64,000 nt of DNA from JAFGBM01 sp964610155. GTDB taxonomy: Bacteria; Actinomycetota; Actinomycetes; Actinomycetales; Demequinaceae. Made by a program: the position numbers and the translations under genes. The stretch's first letter is position 1. The number at the start of each line of letters is the position of its first letter. This document shows, piece after piece, positions 44,230 through 53,369 of the stretch. The DNA lies in the NCBI GenBank assembly GCA_964610155.1, contig CAZSUY010000008.1, positions 1-64,000 on the forward strand, in the 5' to 3' direction. The notes beneath the pieces are model-generated. The model did no database searches. It worked only from the letters and a program-made list of their open reading frames with translations, and was not told the origin of the DNA.

Positions 44230-45864
44230 GTGTCGTCAGCAACGCGGAAGGCGAGCAAAGCGCTCCTGTGGCTCCTTGTCATCCTCCTGTCGCTCGGAGG
44301 GTTCCTCGCGTATGGAGTCTTGGCCAAGGACGAGCCTTGGACTCCAGGCCTCGCGCTCGACCTCGCCGGTGGAACCCAGATCATCCTCAAACCCGTTAGT
44401 ACGTCGGGGGAAGAAGTCACGCAAGCCGTACTCGATCAGGCGGTTGAGGTCATCCGCAGACGCATCGACGGCTCGGGCGTGGCGGAGGCAGAAATCACCA
44501 CCCAGGGCAACGAGAACATCGTGGTGTCTCTGCCCGGAATACCGCCGCAGGAGACCCTCGACCTCGTCACCAAGGCCGCACAGCTGCAGTTCAGGTCGGT
44601 CCTTTATGTCGGCGGGCCATCGGATACCGAGCTGCCTACCTATCTAGATGCCGCCGTTGATCCGGAGGAATCGATCGCGGGTGGCACGTCGTCGTCATAC
44701 TCATGGATCACCACGGAGGTCAGGAATGCGTGGGCCGATCTCGATTGTGCCCTAGCGGGAGACAGCGGTGCCGGGGACCTCGGGGACCCAGAGGCCGCGT
44801 TCGTCACCTGTTCGGACAAGGAAAGTGGCGAGCAGAAATACCTCCTTGGACCCGTCGAGATCTACGGGAATGACATTGCCAAAGCTAACTCCGGCCCGAA
44901 GGTCACAACCGGGGGAACCGCCACCAATGTCTATCAGGTGTCCCTGTCTTTCACAGGCAACGGGACGAAGGTCTTCGGGGATGTCACGAGGCGCCTCTCG
45001 ACGCTTACCAGCCCCCGAAACCAGTTCGGCATGATCCTCGATGGGATCGTGATCTCCGCACCCTACGTTGAGTACGCGATAACGGCAGGCGAGGCTTCCA
45101 TCAGCCGCTCAGATCCTCCGATGCTCCGGGACGAGGCCGGACTCCTCGCCAGCCAGTTGAAGTACGGCGCGCTCCCTATGAACTTCGAGTTCCTGAGCAA
45201 GAACTCGGTCTCGGCGACGCTCGGTACGGATCAGCTGCAGAAGGGCCTCCTGGCGGGGGGGATCGGGATGATCCTCGTCGTGCTCTACTCGATGCTCCAG
45301 TACCGGGCCCTTGCGATGGTGACTATCGGCTCCCTCATCGTCGCCGGAGCCCTCACGATGGGAACGCTCGGGGTGTTCTCAAGCCTGTTGGGTTACCGCC
45401 TTAGCCTCGCGGGCGTCACCGGTGTCATCGTTTCAATCGGCATCACCGCCGACTCCTTCATCGTGTACTTCGAGAGGGTGAGGGACGAACTCCGCGATGG
45501 GCGGAGCCTGCCCTCAGCCGTCGATCATGGATGGAGTCGAGCCCGTCGCACGATCTTCACCGCCGATGCGATCAACCTGCTCGCCGCTGGCGCTCTTTAC
45601 ATGACTGCGGTCGGCAACGTGCGAGGTTTCGCCTTCACCCTGGGCTTGACGACGGTCATCGACCTAATCGTCGTCACGAGGTTCACCCACCCGATCCTGA
45701 TCCTGCTGGCGAAGACCCGATTCTTCGGGGGAGGCCATCGGCTTTCCGGGCTCGACCCCAGAATGTATGGAACCGGGGCGGCGTACAAAGGTCGTGGTCG
45801 CATCGAGATCGGCACCTCTACGCTCGCCGAACGCAAAGCCGGAATCGCGAGGGGTGAGGCGTAA
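44230..45864 (+). CDS. secD: Protein translocase subunit SecD
   Basis: A 544-residue membrane protein using the proton motive force to assist Sec export. One N-terminal helix (about 11-31) is followed by the P1 periplasmic region including GLALDLAGGTQIILKP, and then five helices from about residue 335. The RND-type segments GVTGVIVSIGITADSFIVYFER and TIFTADAINLLAAG are intact. GTG 44230 has AAGGA at good spacing. It overlaps secF (TAATG). Confidence 0.93.
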   Translation: MSSATRKASKALLWLLVILLSLGGFLAYGVLAKDEPWTPGLALDLAGGTQIILKPVSTSGEEVTQAVLDQAVEVIRRRIDGSGVAEAEITTQGNENIVVSLPGIPPQETLDLVTKAAQLQFRSVLYVGGPSDTELPTYLDAAVDPEESIAGGTSSSYSWITTEVRNAWADLDCALAGDSGAGDLGDPEAAFVTCSDKESGEQKYLLGPVEIYGNDIAKANSGPKVTTGGTATNVYQVSLSFTGNGTKVFGDVTRRLSTLTSPRNQFGMILDGIVISAPYVEYAITAGEASISRSDPPMLRDEAGLLASQLKYGALPMNFEFLSKNSVSATLGTDQLQKGLLAGGIGMILVVLYSMLQYRALAMVTIGSLIVAGALTMGTLGVFSSLLGYRLSLAGVTGVIVSIGITADSFIVYFERVRDELRDGRSLPSAVDHGWSRARRTIFTADAINLLAAGALYMTAVGNVRGFAFTLGLTTVIDLIVVTRFTHPILILLAKTRFFGGGHRLSGLDPRMYGTGAAYKGRGRIEIGTSTLAERKAGIARGEA

Positions 45865-46937
45865 TGGGGATTTCCGCCTGGGGTAACGCCCTCCATTCGG
45901 GGGAGAAGAGTTACGGCATCGTCCGTCACCGCAAGATGTGGTTCATGGTGTCCGGGTTGCTTATGGCCATCTCCATCGGGTTCTTGGTGGGAAAGGGAGT
46001 CAACCCCGGCATCGAGTTCCGCGGTGGAAGCCAGTTCACGGTGAGCGGGGCCAATACCACAGCAACGGCACCTGCATCCGAAGTCGTCGGCGACTTCGTG
46101 CCCGACGCCGTTCCGACCGTTCAGTCCGTCGGTGGGGATACCGTCAGGGTCCAACTGGGCGAGGTTGATGTCACGACGGCCCTTCAGATCTCCGATGCTC
46201 TAGCGGAGGCCTATGGGGTATCGCCGGACGACGTTTCGTCCGACGTCATCGGCCCCACGTGGGGAGCCGACGTCAGTTCAAAGGCCCTCAAAGGCCTGAC
46301 GATATTTATTTTCCTCGTGGCCTTTGTCATGTCGATCTATTTCCATGCCTGGCGAATGGCGGCCGCAGCCCTCGTCGCCCTCGCTCACGATCTGGTCTTC
46401 ACGATCGGCGTCTATGCAGGCGTGGGCTTCGAGATCACACCCGCATCCGTCATCGGCTTCTTGACCATCCTCGGGTACTCCTTGTACGACACCGTCATCG
46501 TTTTCGACAAAGTGAGGGAGAACTCTGAGAACGTCACGGCTCAGAGTCGCTACACCTATGCGGAGATGGCGAACCTCGCCCTCAACCAGACGCTCATCAG
46601 GTCGCTCAACACGTCCATCATCGCCCTGCTTCCCGTGAGCGCGATTCTCTTCGTCGGGTCCTTCCTGCTCGGCGCGGGGACGCTCAAGGACATCGCCCTT
46701 GCGCTCTTCGTGGGGATGGCCGTCGGCACATACTCCTCGATCTTCGTCGCCACCCCTCTTGAGGTGGCGCTTCGGGAGCGTGAACCCAGGATGAAGAAAC
46801 ACACGGAGGCCGTGCTCGCCGCCAGGGTGGCAGGAACGGGCGTGGTCGACATCGAGGGGAACGTACGGGTCGGAAGCCTGGTGAAGGGGAAGCACAAAGG
46901 AGTGGCGGCCCAACCTAAGCGCAAGCGTCGGCCGTAA
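45864..46937 (+). CDS. secF: Protein translocase subunit SecF
   Basis: A 357-residue partner of SecD with six membrane helices. Seen: GVNPGIEFRGGSQFTV after the first helix, LVALAHDLVFTIGVYAG, and SVIGFLTILGYSLYDTVIVF with the conserved Asp followed by DKVREN. The C-terminal 60 or so residues are soluble and basic (KGKHKGVAAQPKRKRRP). relA begins 29 bp later, without the apt gene common at this position in other actinobacteria. Confidence 0.93.
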   Translation: MGISAWGNALHSGEKSYGIVRHRKMWFMVSGLLMAISIGFLVGKGVNPGIEFRGGSQFTVSGANTTATAPASEVVGDFVPDAVPTVQSVGGDTVRVQLGEVDVTTALQISDALAEAYGVSPDDVSSDVIGPTWGADVSSKALKGLTIFIFLVAFVMSIYFHAWRMAAAALVALAHDLVFTIGVYAGVGFEITPASVIGFLTILGYSLYDTVIVFDKVRENSENVTAQSRYTYAEMANLALNQTLIRSLNTSIIALLPVSAILFVGSFLLGAGTLKDIALALFVGMAVGTYSSIFVATPLEVALREREPRMKKHTEAVLAARVAGTGVVDIEGNVRVGSLVKGKHKGVAAQPKRKRRP

Positions 46938-46966
46938 ACTAGGTCAATACCGACCGGAGGAGGGCC

Positions 46967-49213
46967 ATGACCGATGCTCCCCTCCCCTCTAGCGCCACGG
47001 GACCCCTCGGGTTCCTGAGGCGGGAGAGGGTCACGACGGGTGAAATCGATACCGTCCTCGAGACCTTCCGGCGCATGTATCCAAAAGCGAAGACCACGCT
47101 GATCGAGCGCGCTTTCGAGTTCGCGGAGCGTGCCCACGCGGGTCAGACGCGGATGAGCGGCGACCCCTATATTACCCATCCGATCGCCGTCGCGGAGATC
47201 ATCGCGGACCTGGGGATGCCGGATACGGTCATTGCTGCCGCACTCCTTCACGATGTTGTGGAGGATACCGGGGTATCGGTCGAGCAGATTCGGGCGGAAT
47301 ATGGTGACGAGATAGCCATGATCGTCGATGGAGTAACAAAACTCGACCAGATCTCCTATGGAGCGGAAGCGCAGGCCGAGACCGTCAGGAAGATGGTCCT
47401 TGCGATGGCGAAGGACATCCGGGTCCTCATTCTCAAGCTCTGTGATCGCCTCCACAACGCCCGCACCTGGGGTTCAGTCTCTATTGAAAGCGCCCGCAGG
47501 AAGGCCCAGGAGACCCTTGAGATCTATGCGCCCCTCGCTCATCGCATGGGACTCAATACCATCAAGTTCGAGTTGGAGGACTTGTCATTCGCGACCCTCT
47601 ACCCCAAGGTCTACGAGGAGATCGTCGAGGTCGTCACTGAGCGCGCGCCAGAGAGGGAGAAGTATCTGGAACAGGTACGGGTCGAGGTCGAAGCCGTCTT
47701 GAGGGAAATGAAGATCAAGGGGGTCATTTCGGCACGACCGAAGCATTACTACTCCGTGTACCAAAAGATGATCGTTCGTGGACGGGACCTGTCGGACATC
47801 TACGACCTCTTCGGAGTAAGGATCCTCGTCGAAAGCGTAAGGGACTGCTACGCCGTATTGGGAGCGATGCATGCGAGGTACCAGCCTGTTCCGGGGAGGT
47901 TCAAGGACTACATCGCTATGCCTAAGTTCAACCTGTACCAGTCCCTTCATACGACGGTCATCGGACCGATGGGAAAGCCGGTGGAGTTCCAGATTCGCAC
48001 CCACGACATGCACCGGATCGCCGAGTACGGATTCGCGGCGCACTGGAGGTACAAGCTGGGTGACAAGAAAGCGGCGCCGGAGACGGACGGGATGGGCTGG
48101 CTCCGCCAGATCGCCGACTGGCAACAGGAGACCGGTGATCCGAGCGAGTTCCTCGAAGCCCTCCGCGGCGAGATTACTCAGGCCGAGGTCTATGTCTTCA
48201 CCCCCGCAGGGAACCTTCTTACCCTCCCTAAGGGTTCAACGCCAGTAGATTTCGCCTACGCGGTCCACACCGAGGTGGGACACAAGACCGTCGGGGCCAA
48301 GGTCAACGGGAGGCTCGTTTCCCTGGATTCCAAGCTGGAGAACGGGGACACGGTCGAGGTGCTCACGTCTTCGGACGCGGCTGCGGCGCCCAAGAGGGAC
48401 TGGATGGAGTTCGTTGAGAGCACCAGAGCGCGGAACAAGATCCGTCACTGGTTCACTCGCGAGCGACGCGAGGAGAGCATCGAGGCCGGGCGAGAGCTGC
48501 TCGCGAAGGCCATCCGGCGCCAGCATCTTCCCATCCAGAGAATGATGGGCAAGTCCTCCCTTCATGCCCTCGCCAGGGAGATGCAGTACGAGGATATCGA
48601 CGCCCTCTACGCCTCCATCGGTGAGCACAGGGAACAGGCCGCCGATGTCGTGACCCGCATGGTCGAGGGGATCGGGGGGCAGGAGGGGGCAGACGAGGAT
48701 CTCACCGAGATGACGAGGCCCGGAGCCAGGCCGCCACGCCGGGTGAGGATGGATCCTGGCATCACCGTGCACGGGTTGACCGACATCGCCGTCAAGTTGG
48801 CGAAATGCTGCGCGCCCGTCCCCGGCGATCCGATCCAGGGTTTCGTGACCCGCGGGTCGGGGGTGAGCATTCACAGAAAGGATTGCGACAACCTTGAGGC
48901 GCTCAAGGATCGGCCGGAGCGGTTCGTCGGCGTGAAATGGACAGGAAAGACCGATGCCGTATTCCTTGTCCACATCGAGGTTGAAGCCCTCGACCGATCG
49001 CGGCTGCTGTCGGATGTCACCCGCGTCCTGTCTGACAACCACCTCAGCATCCTCACGGCGAACGTGACCACGAACAAGGATCGAGTGGCGCTTTCGAGCT
49101 TCACGTTCGAGATAGCGGACCCTTCTCACCTCGGAGCCGTCCTCAACGCGGTCAGGCGAATCGATGGCGTGTACGAGGTCAGACGGATAACCGGCACCAA
49201 GCGTCCCTCCTAG
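46967..49213 (+). CDS. relA: Bifunctional (p)ppGpp synthetase/hydrolase (RelA/SpoT)
   Basis: A 748-residue Rsh protein controlling the stringent response. The HD hydrolase domain includes YITHPIAVAEIIADLGMPD and LLHDVVEDT; the synthetase domain KHYYSVYQKMIVRGRDLSD and DLFGVRILV; then TGS (VYVFTPAGNLLTLPKGSTP) and a C-terminal ACT domain (from about 660). The complete HD pair suggests a bifunctional enzyme, as in mycobacterial Rel. ATG 46967 follows GGAGGAGG. Its TAG overlaps the stop of the convergent gene. Confidence 0.95.
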   Translation: MTDAPLPSSATGPLGFLRRERVTTGEIDTVLETFRRMYPKAKTTLIERAFEFAERAHAGQTRMSGDPYITHPIAVAEIIADLGMPDTVIAAALLHDVVEDTGVSVEQIRAEYGDEIAMIVDGVTKLDQISYGAEAQAETVRKMVLAMAKDIRVLILKLCDRLHNARTWGSVSIESARRKAQETLEIYAPLAHRMGLNTIKFELEDLSFATLYPKVYEEIVEVVTERAPEREKYLEQVRVEVEAVLREMKIKGVISARPKHYYSVYQKMIVRGRDLSDIYDLFGVRILVESVRDCYAVLGAMHARYQPVPGRFKDYIAMPKFNLYQSLHTTVIGPMGKPVEFQIRTHDMHRIAEYGFAAHWRYKLGDKKAAPETDGMGWLRQIADWQQETGDPSEFLEALRGEITQAEVYVFTPAGNLLTLPKGSTPVDFAYAVHTEVGHKTVGAKVNGRLVSLDSKLENGDTVEVLTSSDAAAAPKRDWMEFVESTRARNKIRHWFTRERREESIEAGRELLAKAIRRQHLPIQRMMGKSSLHALAREMQYEDIDALYASIGEHREQAADVVTRMVEGIGGQEGADEDLTEMTRPGARPPRRVRMDPGITVHGLTDIAVKLAKCCAPVPGDPIQGFVTRGSGVSIHRKDCDNLEALKDRPERFVGVKWTGKTDAVFLVHIEVEALDRSRLLSDVTRVLSDNHLSILTANVTTNKDRVALSSFTFEIADPSHLGAVLNAVRRIDGVYEVRRITGTKRPS

Positions 49214-49761
49214 TGGAGCGTCTGGTCGATCGCGGCCCATGCGCTTCGAAGGCGAGCAGTTCCTAGGCCTCTTGAGCTCGAGAGATGGACGAGGTCGCTC
49301 ACCGTCCCCCGTTCGATGGCACCGGCGCGGATGGTTTCGATGGCGGCCGGGATCGCCTGTGCGAGATCCCCCCACCTCAGGCCATCAACGACACAACGCG
49401 CCAGGGATGCGACCCTAAGTCCTTCGATGGACACAGACGGTTCGATTGCGGCGTCACCTGAGTGAAACCGGACCGTCCACCCGGGTGGATGCGTCCCTGG
49501 GGGGGAACGGTGGAGGCCGCGCTCTCCAACGAGATCGAGGGAGGGTGGGCGCCTGCCCCCAACGTGGATCCAGAGCCCACCGAGGCCGGAGACGATTGTG
49601 TGGGAAGGAATGGAATCGCCCAACGAGATGGCCCGGTCCGCTCGGGTGATAGGCAGATCAAGGGGTGCGGCGAACCCCGGGGAGAGGGGAGCGACGAATC
49701 CAGCGCGGATCATGCGCATGAGGGATACGGCGCCGACATCAGCCGAGGTCACCAGGTCCAC
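49210..49761 (-). CDS. AbiEi-antitoxin-like protein without toxin partner
   Basis: A 183-residue protein resembling the actinobacterial AbiEi/winged-helix family: a truncated N-terminal winged helix (TSADVGAVSLMRMIRAGF then LSPGFAAP), the middle region SHTIVSGLGGLWIHVGG, HPPGWTVRFHSGD, and the signature IEGLRVASLARCVVDGL before a helical end. Many relatives are longer, with a complete HTH or a nuclease-like tail. No AbiEii-type nucleotidyltransferase is adjacent; the gene ends overlapping relA by 4 bp. Start GTG 49761 is the only usable one. The assignment rests on pattern memory. Confidence 0.45.
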   Translation of the reverse strand: MDLVTSADVGAVSLMRMIRAGFVAPLSPGFAAPLDLPITRADRAISLGDSIPSHTIVSGLGGLWIHVGGRRPPSLDLVGERGLHRSPPGTHPPGWTVRFHSGDAAIEPSVSIEGLRVASLARCVVDGLRWGDLAQAIPAAIETIRAGAIERGTVSDLVHLSSSRGLGTARLRSAWAAIDQTLH

Positions 49762-49825
49762 GCTCTAAGCGTGGTAGTCAATGCCACCCCACGCGAGAGA
49801 GCGACCGAAACTGGGGAGAAAAGGC

Positions 49826-51178
49826 CTAGTTGGCCGAGGACTGGATCTGCTCGAGCCACTCCTGGCGGGTCTCGCAAGCCTCTGTGAGCTCCTTCACGGC
49901 CTCAGCGTCGCCCTTGCTCGTCGCCTTCTCAATCTGTTCTTCCAGGTCTGCGATGGCGGAAAGCAACTGTTGAGCGGCTCCGTTTGCCCGTGCTTCGAGC
50001 TCGGGATTCCTATTGGTCCATGCGGACTCTGTGGCCTCTCGAACCGCGCGCTCGACGATGCCCAGCCGTTTATGGAGCGCGTCAGCCTTCGCCTTAGGGA
50101 CGCGGCCGACCGCCTCGAAGCGATCTTGGATGCTGTGGAGGGCCACCTTGACGGTTGCCAAGTCGGTGATGGGTAGGAGAGCTTCGGCCTCCGCGAGGAT
50201 GGCCTCCTTCTTCTGAAGGTTCGATTCCTCGGTAACTCTCTCAACGTCGAGAACCGCCCGACGCGACTCGAAGAAGGAGTCCTGGGCCGATTGGAAGCGC
50301 TTCCATAATTCGTCGTCGCTCTGCTTCCGGCCCCGACCGGCGGCTTTCCACTCGGCCATGAGGCCGCGGTACTCGCGCGCGGTCTCTTCCCACTTTGTCG
50401 AGGAGACAAGTTCCTCGGCGCGTTTCACCAGGGCCTCTTTGAGATCGGCGACGGTGGAGTTGTTCTTCTCAAGTTCGGTGAAGTGGCGCTTCCGAGTCTT
50501 CTCAAAGGTAGAGCGGGCATGTGCGAAGCGCTGCCACAAAGCATGCTCCGCCTCCTTCCCGATCCGAAGGGACGACTTCTGTGCTTCTTTCCAGGCGTCT
50601 AGGAGGCCTCGGAGTTCGGCGGTGTCGTCCTTCCAGCGGATGGAACCGATGGGTTTCGCCGCGATCTCTTCGGCTCGAAGGACGAGGGCTTCACGTTCGG
50701 CTTCGGCGGCGGCGCGTAAGGTTTCCCGCTCAGCGGCCATTTTATCTCGCAGGGCGGTCGCCTTTTTAGAAACAACCGCGAGCCGCTTCCGGTACGCCGT
50801 GAAGCTTCCGATGCTATCCGGGGAGGTGAGGACGGCCTCCGCTGCCTTGAGGGACTCGTCGATGTCCCTCAGTGTCGGCTCAGAGGCCTCTAACCTGGCG
50901 TGGAACCGTTCGAGCGCCGCGACATGATCGAAGTACTTGCGAATGTAGGGAAGCAGGGGGTCGTCCCCCTCGGCGAGGCCAAGGATATGCCGAGTCTCAC
51001 CATCGATCAGGATGCAATTCCCTCCCTCGACCGCTCCATGCTTCGACGCCGAGGCGATGTCCTTGGCGTCCAGGTCGGAAACGACCGGAACCTTCACCGG
51101 ATGGCGGGACCTCGCCGCGAGGGCCGCAGGGGTGGGGGGCTTCGGTCGAGGAGCCTCGCTGGGTTTCGGTGTGCTCAC
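49826..51178 (-). CDS. DUF349 coiled-coil protein
   Basis: A 450-residue, highly charged helical protein with repeated DUF349 units. Repeats can be seen as TAELRGLLDAWKEAQKSS, AREYRGLMAEWKAAGRG and, less clearly, near 335-355; each is preceded by an A-E-E motif and followed by LWQRFAHAR or LWKRFQSAQ. The N-terminus is Pro/Ala-rich. Function is unknown; it is widespread in actinobacteria near relA and the cyclophilin gene. GTG 51178 overlaps the cyclophilin stop, so the two are coupled. Confidence 0.85.
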   Translation of the reverse strand: MSTPKPSEAPRPKPPTPAALAARSRHPVKVPVVSDLDAKDIASASKHGAVEGGNCILIDGETRHILGLAEGDDPLLPYIRKYFDHVAALERFHARLEASEPTLRDIDESLKAAEAVLTSPDSIGSFTAYRKRLAVVSKKATALRDKMAAERETLRAAAEAEREALVLRAEEIAAKPIGSIRWKDDTAELRGLLDAWKEAQKSSLRIGKEAEHALWQRFAHARSTFEKTRKRHFTELEKNNSTVADLKEALVKRAEELVSSTKWEETAREYRGLMAEWKAAGRGRKQSDDELWKRFQSAQDSFFESRRAVLDVERVTEESNLQKKEAILAEAEALLPITDLATVKVALHSIQDRFEAVGRVPKAKADALHKRLGIVERAVREATESAWTNRNPELEARANGAAQQLLSAIADLEEQIEKATSKGDAEAVKELTEACETRQEWLEQIQSSAN

Positions 51179-51936
51179 TGAACGGATGCCTTCCGGAGAA
51201 TGACAGGCTCCGCGGGGCGACCATCGGACAAGCCCGTATCGGTGCCAACCGCCGCGATTGCTTCTATGATATCGAGTCCATCGGTGACCATTCCAAACAC
51301 GGTATACCCACCGGCGGAATCCGAGCCGATGTAGGAATCCTGGTAGACGATGAAGAACTGGCTGCCCATCGAATAGCCGTTATCACCCTGACGGGCCATG
51401 GCAACCGTCCCGGCCGGATAGAAGTCGTCATCGGGGGCGTTCTCCACGGGCCCGAAGCTGTATCCGGGCCCTCCGGTACCAGTCCCGGTCGGGTCTCCGC
51501 ACTGGAGGACGTAGATGCCGTCCGTCACCAGGCGGTGGCAGGGGGTCTCATCAAAGTAGCTTTGCTCGGACAGGTAGACGAAAGAACCCACCGCTTGGGG
51601 TGCAATGGCACCGTCAAGGCTCAAGGTCAGAGAACCTTGGTCGGTCTCGATGGAGGCGATCCATTCGCGTCCTTCGGCATAGCCCGCTGGCGGGCCAAGT
51701 GAGGGGGTGGAGGTATTCGGGGAGGGGGTCAACCGTGGGGTCGATGTAGGGGTATCGGTCGGGGAGTTGGCTCCCATGATCGCGACCGCGCCACTCCCAA
51801 GGAGGAGTGTTCCGACGGTGATCGCACCAACGACCTGCTGCCGTTTCCGACGGCGCGCCCGGCGTAGGGTGAGTTTCGCTTCGAAATGCTCGTGGCGTCG
51901 CTTCTGTGCGGCGCGAGATTGCTTCTTTGTAGGCAT
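51175..51936 (-). CDS. Membrane-anchored cyclophilin-type peptidyl-prolyl isomerase
   Basis: A 253-residue protein. A very basic cytoplasmic N-terminus (about 1-34) and one membrane helix (about 35-55) are followed by a Thr/Ser/Pro linker (TDTPTSTPRLTPSPNTSTP) and an extracytoplasmic cyclophilin domain from about 92. Active-site segments such as CHRLVTDGIYVLQCGDP, FYPAGTVAMAR and SMGSQFFIVYQD are present. It probably folds exported proteins. GGAGGGG precedes ATG 51936. The relA-cyclophilin proximity is conserved in mycobacteria (ppiB). Confidence 0.87.
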   Translation of the reverse strand: MPTKKQSRAAQKRRHEHFEAKLTLRRARRRKRQQVVGAITVGTLLLGSGAVAIMGANSPTDTPTSTPRLTPSPNTSTPSLGPPAGYAEGREWIASIETDQGSLTLSLDGAIAPQAVGSFVYLSEQSYFDETPCHRLVTDGIYVLQCGDPTGTGTGGPGYSFGPVENAPDDDFYPAGTVAMARQGDNGYSMGSQFFIVYQDSYIGSDSAGGYTVFGMVTDGLDIIEAIAAVGTDTGLSDGRPAEPVILRKASVQ

Positions 51937-51993
51937 GGCCCCTCCGGGTGTCGCCTCGTAAGTCTAGGCGGTCAAGAGTGGAACAATGTGCGC

Positions 51994-53331
51994 ATGAGCC
52001 GTGTCGCCCCACTCTCCGGGTTTCCCGAATGGACACCGGCGGGGCGGGTCGTCGAGCGTCACGTGCTTGATACACTCCGTGACGAATTTGAGCTTCATGG
52101 CTTCGTGGAAGTTGAGACACGCGCGGTCGAACCCCTCGACCGGCTTTCTGGCGATTCAGAGGCCTCAAAAGAGATCTATGCGCTCAGGCGCCTACGGGCG
52201 GACGACGTGGACGGCGACTCTGGGCTCGGTCTCCATTTCGACCTGACGGTGCCGTTCGCCCGCTACGTTGAGGAGTTCTCCGGTCACCTGACCTTTCCCT
52301 TCAGGCGCTATCAGATCCAGAAGGTATGGCGGGGGGAGAGGCCACAGGACGGCCGGTTCCGGGAGTTTTATCAGGCCGACATCGATGTCGTCGGACGCGA
52401 TGTCCTCCCGACGTATGTCGACGCAGAGGTCGCGATCGTCATGATCCGCGCCCTTTCGAGGCTTCCCATCCCCAAGGTCAAGATGCGGATCAACAATCGT
52501 AAGATCGTCGAACACTTCTTCCGCGCCATCGGAGTTGAGGACATCGATGGAACGCTACGGAACGTCGACAAGCTGCCGAAGATCGGGCCCGACGGGGTGC
52601 GTGAACTCTTAGCCGGAAAGGGACTCAAAGTGGGGGCGATCGATGGGGTGCTAGCCCTCTCGGCCGTCTCTGGCTCGGAGGGGAAATTCGTCGAGGAACT
52701 GCGCCTCGTTCTGGGAAAGGCCGGCGCCACGGCGGAGTTGTTCGATGAGGGGATTGCGGAACTCAAGGAAGTCGTCGCCGCGATCAATGCCGAGGCCCCT
52801 GGGACGGCTAGCGCCGACCTCAGTATCGCTCGGGGACTCGACTACTACACCGGGTCGGTCTTCGAGACCTTCCTCGAGGGTCACGAGGATCTTGGATCGA
52901 TCTGTTCTGGTGGGAGGTATGAATCCCTCGTAGCCGGAGGTGGTTATCCGGGCATCGGGATGTCGATTGGGGTCTCGCGCCTTGTCGGGAGGATGTTGTC
53001 CCAGAACCTTTCAGTCGCGACCAGGGCTGTTCCGACGGCCGTGCTGGTCGCGGTCGTAGACGAGGAGGCTCGCCCCGCCTCCGACTCGATCGCGGCCCTC
53101 CTACGGGTAAGAGGCATTTCCACCGAGGTATCGCCATCGGCCGCGAAGTTTGGCAAGCAGATCCAACTGGCGGATCGAAAAGGAATCCCATTCGTATGGT
53201 TCCCAGGCGAGGATGGTGAGGACGGCACTGGAGAAGTGAAGGACATCAGGTCGGGAGACCAGGTCGTGGCGAATGCCAACGAGTGGATCCCGCCCGCCGA
53301 GGATCTCAAGCCTCGGGTCGAACGCGGATAG
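51994..53331 (+). CDS. hisS: Histidyl-tRNA synthetase
   Basis: A 445-residue class II synthetase. Class II motif 2 corresponds to YQIQKVWRGERPQDGRFREF, and the histidine-specific segment LDYYTGSVFE with GGRYESLVAGGG and a motif 3-like GIGMSIGVSRL is intact. The C-terminal anticodon domain runs from about 350. ATG 51994 is used; GTG 51988 in the same frame is possible. No clear Shine-Dalgarno is seen. aspS follows after 38 bp, as in many actinobacteria. Confidence 0.95.
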   Translation: MSRVAPLSGFPEWTPAGRVVERHVLDTLRDEFELHGFVEVETRAVEPLDRLSGDSEASKEIYALRRLRADDVDGDSGLGLHFDLTVPFARYVEEFSGHLTFPFRRYQIQKVWRGERPQDGRFREFYQADIDVVGRDVLPTYVDAEVAIVMIRALSRLPIPKVKMRINNRKIVEHFFRAIGVEDIDGTLRNVDKLPKIGPDGVRELLAGKGLKVGAIDGVLALSAVSGSEGKFVEELRLVLGKAGATAELFDEGIAELKEVVAAINAEAPGTASADLSIARGLDYYTGSVFETFLEGHEDLGSICSGGRYESLVAGGGYPGIGMSIGVSRLVGRMLSQNLSVATRAVPTAVLVAVVDEEARPASDSIAALLRVRGISTEVSPSAAKFGKQIQLADRKGIPFVWFPGEDGEDGTGEVKDIRSGDQVVANANEWIPPAEDLKPRVERG

Positions 53332-53369
53332 ACTGACCCCGGCAATTCGACCTCGATCAAGGACAGCCC

